Below are positions 6,222-6,658 of a DNA stretch of 6,658 bases, piece by piece. Below the pieces are notes generated by a model. It had not been told where the DNA came from. It made no database searches and saw only the letters and a program-made list of their open reading frames with translations. Both the position numbers and the translations under genes were made by a program. Each line of letters starts with the position of its first letter. Position 1 is the first letter of the stretch. The stretch is from an uncultured bacterium (GTDB lineage Bacteria > Pseudomonadota > Alphaproteobacteria > CAISDR01), in the NCBI GenBank assembly GCA_903884125.1, contig CAISDR010000302.1, forward strand, positions 1-6,658, given 5' to 3'.

Positions 6222-6575
6222 CTACTTGACCCGACGACCCGTCCCCAGGCCAATGCGTCTGGCCAGATCACGCCGCTGCCGGGCGTAATTTGGTGCAACC
6301 ATTGGATAATCCAATGGCAGACCCCAGCGCTCGCGGTATTGTTCCGGGGTCATATTGTAAGAAGTACGCAGATGGCGCTTGAGCATTTTCAGCTTTTTGC
6401 CATCTTCGAGGCACACGATATGATCCGGCATGACTGATTTCTTGATCGATACCGCCGGTTGAGGGCGATCAGGCATCAATTGGATCGCCGCGCCATCCCC
6501 CAGATTGGTAATTGCCCCATACACCTTGCCAATGAGGTTTTTTGGAATGAGTTCGTTCTCGTTCAACCCGAGCAT
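6222..6575 (-). CDS. MucR/Ros-family transcriptional regulator, short variant
   Basis: This is a MucR/Ros-type zinc-finger regulator, a family of H-NS-like DNA-binding repressors of alphaproteobacteria. From ATG 6575 it has 117 residues. The conserved core is PAVSIKKSVMPD, then VCLEDGKKLKMLKRHLRTSYNMTPEQYRERWGLP as two adjoining blocks, then YPMVAPNYA and a basic tail ending GRRVK. Metal-ligand positions are Cys55, Asp58 and His68; the position after RT, usually His in MucR (HLRTHYN), is Ser72. The N-terminus is short: LIGKVYGAITNLG resembles the second half of the usual oligomerisation region, but the preceding helix (typically like LTAEIVSAYV) is not seen. ATG 6575 has AGG six bases upstream. 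The frame stays open to the window edge, and GTG 6593 is an alternative start. The far-upstream codons include AGA, AGG, GGA and ATA, which argues against coding there. The gene is separated from fur by 291 bases. Confidence 0.85.
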   Translation of the reverse strand: MLGLNENELIPKNLIGKVYGAITNLGDGAAIQLMPDRPQPAVSIKKSVMPDHIVCLEDGKKLKMLKRHLRTSYNMTPEQYRERWGLPLDYPMVAPNYARQRRDLARRIGLGTGRRVK

Positions 6576-6658
6576 CTGAGGCCTGCCAATCACCTTGCCG
6601 TCGGCACGGATGGCTATTCCGGAATCCCTAACGTTTCTCTTGCCTTCTGCTACGGTGA

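Noticed and set aside
6079..6288. Plus-strand 69-codon open frame in the mucR-fur gap
   Set aside because: It has no ribosome-binding site or recognisable domain and runs into the 3' end of mucR on the other strand.
6616..6625. Perfect 10-base palindrome attccggaat upstream of mucR
   Set aside because: Several 10-base palindromes are expected by chance in a window of this size, and no repeat of it supports an operator.

Overview
The window is a stretch of conserved housekeeping chromosome from an alphaproteobacterium, with all eight genes on the minus strand, so transcription runs from high to low coordinates. Three things point to Alphaproteobacteria. The right-hand gene is a MucR/Ros-type regulator. 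The Fur homologue is of the Mur-like kind that lacks the zinc-binding CxxC. A fur gene and a plsC gene lie directly upstream of the miaB-phoH-ybeY-corC-lnt cluster. Base composition looks moderate (roughly 50-55% GC by eye). The genus cannot be fixed by reading alone; a Rhodospirillales-like or SAR116-like marine lineage would fit.

Layout in transcription order: (1) 6575-6222, a short MucR/Ros-family DNA-binding protein, open upstream to the window edge. (2) 6221-5931, a 291-base gap with no convincing gene. (3) 5930-5502, a Fur/Mur-like metal-responsive repressor, followed after 3 bases by (4) 5498-4503, a PlsC-type 1-acyl-glycerol-3-phosphate acyltransferase with an unusual inserted linker. 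(5) 4502-4308, a 195-base gap with small inverted repeats and a perfect TTGACA hexamer. (6) 4307-2964, miaB, using a TTG start. (7) phoH (ybeZ), starting at GTG 2953 or overlapping miaB from GTG 3004. (8) ybeY, 2 bases after phoH. (9) corC/tlyC, overlapping the ybeY stop by 4 bases. (10) the first 156 codons of lnt, cut by the left edge.

The miaB-to-lnt block is tightly packed and is almost certainly one operon: tRNA modification (MiaB), RNA metabolism and ribosome quality (PhoH, YbeY), a CBS-domain membrane-associated protein (CorC) and lipoprotein maturation (Lnt). fur and plsC form a second close pair. I see no mobile element, CRISPR array, rRNA/tRNA gene or defence system, and nothing that looks like a new multi-gene system. 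The most unusual points are modest: a MucR homologue with an apparently shortened N-terminal oligomerisation region and Ser where the last zinc-binding His is normally found, an insert of roughly 33 residues within PlsC, and a palindromic element overlapping a -35-like hexamer upstream of miaB.
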